From assembly GCA_004554105.1 (NCBI GenBank), contig SFNW01000036.1:1-15170 (forward strand): a stretch of DNA of 15,170 nt, read 5' to 3'. A program made the position numbers and the translations under genes. The stretch is from Clostridiales bacterium (lineage in GTDB: Bacteria > Bacillota > Clostridia > Oscillospirales > CAG-272). The notes beneath the pieces are model-generated. The model had not been told where the DNA came from. It worked only from the letters and a program-made list of their open reading frames with translations, and ran no database searches. Each line of letters opens with the position of its first letter. Position 1 is the stretch's first letter. Positions 11,830 through 15,170 of the stretch are shown here, in pieces.

Positions 11830-14088
11830 ATGGAACAGACGGGCTGCAAAAAACTGAATATTCTGATGACGACCATGCAGATGGGCTTCGGCGGCGCGGA
11901 AACGCATATCTACGAACTGTCCCGTGCGCTGACGCGCGACGGACACCGCGTTACGGTCGCGTCGGCGGGCGGCAAATATGCCGAAATGCTTGAGGCAAAC
12001 GGCATTCGCCATGTGACGCTGCCGCTGCACACGAAAAATCCCGTGCAGGTGCTGCGCTGCTACTTTGGGCTGAAAAAACTGATTCAGACAGAGCATTTTG
12101 ACGTCGTCCACGCGCACGCACGCATTCCCGCGTTCATCTGCGGAAAACTGCAAAAGAAGCTGCACTTCCGCTTTGTCACCACCGCGCACTGGGTCTTTGC
12201 CGTCACGCCGCTCTGGAAAAAACTCGCCGACTGGGGCGACCGCCAGATGGCGGTCAGCGAGGACATCAAGCAGTACCTCATCGACAACTACGGCGTCTTT
12301 GCGGACAATGTTTCGGTCACGGTCAACGGCATCGACACCGAGAGTTTTGCCCCCGACGCCGCATGGGACGGCATTGCAAAGGAGCTTGGACTTTGCGACT
12401 CGAAGCACCGCATCGTCTCGGTCAGCCGCATGGACGAGAGCCGCGGCAAGGCGCAGCTCTGCCTTGCAAAATGCGCGGCGAGACTGCTCGAAAAATATCC
12501 CGACCTTGAAATCGTGATTGTCGGCGACGGCGTGCTCGCCGCCGAGAAGAATCTGCTCACCGACGTGCGCCGCATTGCCGACGAGCTGGAGAAAAAGCAC
12601 GGGCGAAGAATCATTTTCACCCCCGGTCTGCGCACCGACACGCCCGCCTTTATCGCATCGGGCGATCTGTTCGTCGGTGCTTCGCGCGCCGCGCTTGAAG
12701 CGATGAGCTGCGCCGTTCCGACGATTGTCGCGGGCAACGAGGGCTACATCGGCATTCTCGACGAAAGCACGCGCACAAAAGCCGCGGGGACGAACTACTG
12801 CTGCCGCGACTGCGGCGACACCACCGAGGCAAAGCTCTTTGCCGACATCTGCGCACTCTTTGAGACGCGCGACCGCAAAGCGCTCGGCGCATACTGCCGC
12901 AGCGTGATTCTCGAGGACTACTCCGCCGCGCGGACGGCGCGCGACTATGAGAAACTGTACGAGAGCCTGCCCGCCGTCACGCCCGACGTCCGCGGCAAAA
13001 TTCTCGTCAGCGGCTACTACGGCTTCGGCAACGCGGGCGACGATTCGATTGCCGCCGCGCTGCTTGCGGGGCTGCGCCGCTGCGCACCCGAGCTGCCGAT
13101 CACCTTCCTCTGCAAAAATCCGAAGCGGAGCGGCAGAAAGTACGGCGTGCGCGCGGTCGGGCGCTTCAATATCCCCGCCGTTCTGCGCGAGATGCGCGGT
13201 GCAAAGCTGCTCATCAGCGGCGGCGGCAACCTCTTGCAAAACACGACCTCCTCGCGTTCGCTCTTCTATTACACTACGGTCATGCGCATGGCAAAGCGAC
13301 GCGGACTGCGCGTGTTTGTCCTCGCCAACGGGCTCGGTCCGATTCTCGGCGAGAAATACGAAAAGGTCGCGGCAAAGGCGCTTTCGCTTGCCGACAAAAT
13401 CACGCTGCGCGAGCCGCAGTCGATCGAATACGCGGTCTCGCTCTGCATTCCGCGCGAGCGTCTTGCGCTCTCCGCCGACCCTGCGCTGATTCTTTCCCCC
13501 GCGCCCGAAGCGCGGATTGACTATGTTCTGCAAAGCATTCCGCGCGAGCCGCACTTCGCGGTTTCGCTGCGCAGCTTTTCGACCCTGCGCAGCGAGGAGG
13601 TCGACGGCGCGGACGAGGAATCCTTTGCCAAGCTGTTCGCCGCCGAGATTGACAAAATCGCCGTGCGCACCGGCGCAAAGCCGCTCTATATCCTGATGCA
13701 GTCGAGCCGCGACCGCGCCCTCTCCGAAAAGGTGAACGCGCTCGCGCGGACAAAGGGCGCGATTCTCGAGGGGCTGACCGCAAGCGAGATTATGGGCGTG
13801 CTGATGCGCTGTGATTTTGTGATTTCGATGCGCCTGCATCTGCTGATTTACGCCGCCGCAGTCGGCAAGCCGCTGCTCGGCGTGTCCTACGACCCGAAAA
13901 TCGACGCGATGCTCGAATATATGGGTTACGAGAAGCCGCTCCGCGTCGCCGAACTGCAAAGCGGCGCGCTCGCCGACAAGGCGGCGGCGCTCACCGAAAG
14001 CGGCGTCGACCGCGATAAAATCGAAGCCATGAAAGCCCTCGTCCTCGCCGACGCCGAAGCGGCGGTGAAGATGGTCGAGGAGAATTGA
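11830..14088 (+). CDS. Fused GT4 glycosyltransferase - CsaB-type polysaccharide pyruvyltransferase
   Basis: The 752-residue protein joins two enzymes. Residues 1 to about 385 are a GT-B fold, family 4 glycosyltransferase: GFGGAETHIYELSRAL near the N-terminus, a VTVNGIDTESFAPD linker, and the donor-site region SRAALEAMSCAVPTIVAGNEG. From K390 onward it is a polysaccharide pyruvyltransferase like CsaB: SGYYGFGNAGDDSI (394-407), SGGGNLLQNTTSSRSLFYY, ANGLGPI and the C-terminal SMRLHLLIYAAAVGKP block. CsaB proteins transfer pyruvate from phosphoenolpyruvate to cell-wall polymer sugars so that SLH-domain surface proteins can bind; the GT4 half presumably acts on the same polymer. No signal peptide or membrane helix is seen, so it acts on the cytoplasmic face. 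The start follows GGAGG four bases upstream. It is divergent from the rimP operon and no terminator follows it. Confidence 0.92.
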   Translation: MEQTGCKKLNILMTTMQMGFGGAETHIYELSRALTRDGHRVTVASAGGKYAEMLEANGIRHVTLPLHTKNPVQVLRCYFGLKKLIQTEHFDVVHAHARIPAFICGKLQKKLHFRFVTTAHWVFAVTPLWKKLADWGDRQMAVSEDIKQYLIDNYGVFADNVSVTVNGIDTESFAPDAAWDGIAKELGLCDSKHRIVSVSRMDESRGKAQLCLAKCAARLLEKYPDLEIVIVGDGVLAAEKNLLTDVRRIADELEKKHGRRIIFTPGLRTDTPAFIASGDLFVGASRAALEAMSCAVPTIVAGNEGYIGILDESTRTKAAGTNYCCRDCGDTTEAKLFADICALFETRDRKALGAYCRSVILEDYSAARTARDYEKLYESLPAVTPDVRGKILVSGYYGFGNAGDDSIAAALLAGLRRCAPELPITFLCKNPKRSGRKYGVRAVGRFNIPAVLREMRGAKLLISGGGNLLQNTTSSRSLFYYTTVMRMAKRRGLRVFVLANGLGPILGEKYEKVAAKALSLADKITLREPQSIEYAVSLCIPRERLALSADPALILSPAPEARIDYVLQSIPREPHFAVSLRSFSTLRSEEVDGADEESFAKLFAAEIDKIAVRTGAKPLYILMQSSRDRALSEKVNALARTKGAILEGLTASEIMGVLMRCDFVISMRLHLLIYAAAVGKPLLGVSYDPKIDAMLEYMGYEKPLRVAELQSGALADKAAALTESGVDRDKIEAMKALVLADAEAAVKMVEEN

Positions 14089-14170
14089 AAGGAAGAACGG
14101 GACTTTCTTTCTTAACGAATCAATATGTATGTCTCAATTCGGCTGTAATTCAAAGAGAGGGTAAATGTAT

Positions 14171-15170
14171 ATGAAAAAGTCCGATTTCATTGCCGCCTCA
14201 ATCGAAAGCGCGCACATTTACTATGCATATCTCGAGCAGAACGACAAAGGAAAAATTGAATGCCCTGTGCGATCGATAAAACTGCATGAGAAAAAAGACG
14301 GACTTGCGCTCTATAAACTCGAATTTCCGAAAGACAAGCGGATTCCGCCGAATACAGACGGTATGGAATTTGTAATCAAAGGGATGCGTTATACACAAAA
14401 GGAGCTGCGCATTGCTCTGGTCGTCGACGGCGTCGCTCTTTTGGTGCAACCGGTAGCGGAAAATCTGCAAAGCATCTTCGGTGAACTCAAAGCGGAAGAT
14501 ATTCTCCTGATTTCGGATTTGAAATTTCTCGTTAAAAACGTGGAGAATTGGTACAAGGAGTACGGAAATCGTATCAGCATACCGCAATGTGTAAAATTTC
14601 CGCCATATAAAAAGCATGAGAATACAAGAGAAACGCCGACCGATGAACAGTGCCGCGCACTCGATATGATGTTCACCCGCCCAATCTCCTATGTTTGGGG
14701 CGCGCCGGGTACCGGCAAAACAAGATGCGTTCTTGCGCACGCCCTGCTGCATTGCATACGGGAAAGTCATGTTGACGGAAAGATTGTTGTTACTGCACCG
14801 ACAAATAACGCCGTCGATCAGACACTGCTCGGCGTGCTGTCGGTTTTCGCCGAATGCGGCGAATCCGAATTAAATATTTTTCGTCTCGGAACGCCAACCG
14901 CCGCGCTGTATCGCGAATACCCGCAAATCTGCGAGTACGGCGGAACTGCCGAAAAAATCAGTGCCCTAAAGGCAGAAGCTTATGAAATCGAGAAGGCTTT
15001 GGAGCAACGAGCTGCGGAATCTGCGGTTCGGGAGCGTATTTTACGGCAGCATCAAGTATTCAATGAATTTGAATCGGCTTTACTGCACTATTGCGAATCG
15101 TTGCATATCAAAGAATTGCTCGCCGCGAAGGAGCGGGAACAGGCGGAGCTGGAAAAAAGACGCAAGCATC
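14171..15170 (+). CDS. Superfamily 1 DNA/RNA helicase, 5' part only
   Basis: The frame is open from ATG 14171 to the window edge (333 codons seen), so the 3' end is missing. A Q-motif-like TDEQCRAL (Q160) precedes a Walker A loop GAPGTGKT at residues 177-184, and motif Ia VTAPTNNAVDQTL follows at 207-219; together they mark an SF1 helicase of the UPF1/Dna2-like (AAA_11) type. Residues 261-333 are highly charged and predicted coiled coil, the usual insertion after motif Ia. Residues 1-150 form an unrecognised, apparently beta-rich N-terminal domain. GAGAGGG lies nine bases before this ATG; another ATG at 14165 is too close. Base composition and codon use are clearly more AT-rich (many AAA, ATT, GAA) than the genes to its left, suggesting acquisition. 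No promoter or terminator is evident in the 82 bases after the previous gene. Confidence 0.85.
   Translation, partial: MKKSDFIAASIESAHIYYAYLEQNDKGKIECPVRSIKLHEKKDGLALYKLEFPKDKRIPPNTDGMEFVIKGMRYTQKELRIALVVDGVALLVQPVAENLQSIFGELKAEDILLISDLKFLVKNVENWYKEYGNRISIPQCVKFPPYKKHENTRETPTDEQCRALDMMFTRPISYVWGAPGTGKTRCVLAHALLHCIRESHVDGKIVVTAPTNNAVDQTLLGVLSVFAECGESELNIFRLGTPTAALYREYPQICEYGGTAEKISALKAEAYEIEKALEQRAAESAVRERILRQHQVFNEFESALLHYCESLHIKELLAAKEREQAELEKRRKH

Noticed and set aside
11626..13959. A 777-codon open frame on the minus strand opposite the GT4-CsaB gene
   Set aside because: It is antisense to a clear two-domain enzyme, has no family resemblance, is rich in Arg/Ala/Val as expected of a GC-rich shadow frame, and has no ribosome binding site at its start. 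Only its last 11-17 codons are considered separately as a rimP leader peptide.
14089..14170. Promoter for the helicase gene
   Set aside because: TATGTA and TAATTC could serve as -10 boxes, but no acceptable -35 box lies 16-18 bp upstream of either.
14198..14770. A 190-codon minus-strand frame opposite the helicase start
   Set aside because: It overlaps the Walker A motif of a clear helicase on the other strand and shows no recognisable domain.

Overview
The window reads as chromosome of a GC-rich, low-motility-type anaerobic Firmicute (class Clostridia, most like the Oscillospiraceae/Ruminococcaceae of the gut). This rests on the classical Firmicutes gene order rimP-nusA-ylxR-ylxQ-infB, a type III glutamine synthetase, a DUF1846/UPF0371 protein, a CsaB-type cell-wall pyruvyltransferase, near-consensus sigma-A promoters with 17-bp spacers, and hairpin-bearing interspersed repeats of the kind common in those genomes. 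The exact taxon is an inference; no rRNA or tRNA gene is present to fix it.

Layout. 1-182: a forward promoter followed at once by a strong hairpin, which is also the 3' end of the next gene. 183-2246 (-): glutamine synthetase III, with a TTGACA-17-TACAAT promoter and a structured 5' leader. 2413-3962 (+): a divergently promoted DUF1846 protein. 3963-4190: a convergent gap packed with four hairpins. 4191-6071 (-): YgiQ-type radical SAM protein, flanked by inverted copies of a ~60-bp hairpin element. 6072-6522: a gene-free 451-bp stretch holding a second, different inverted repeat pair and more hairpins. 6523-11633 (-): the rimP-nusA-rnpM(ylxR)-ylxQ-infB transcription/translation operon, driven by a promoter at 11691-11719 and preceded by a leader hairpin that overlaps a possible short leader peptide. 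11830-14088 (+): a divergent two-domain glycosyltransferase/CsaB pyruvyltransferase fusion. 14171-15170 (+): the 5' part of a visibly more AT-rich superfamily 1 helicase that runs off the window.

How they work together: the large minus-strand operon makes ribosome assembly and initiation factors (RimP, IF-2), the elongation/termination factor NusA and two small RNA-binding proteins, and its leader is a good candidate for NusA or ribosome controlled attenuation. Glutamine synthetase is a stand-alone nitrogen-assimilation unit. The GT4-CsaB fusion probably builds and pyruvylates a secondary cell-wall polymer. DUF1846 and YgiQ have no established reaction. The most open items are the rimP leader, the inverted repeat elements around ygiQ, and the horizontally acquired-looking helicase at the right edge. 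I did not find a convincing new multi-gene system inside this window.
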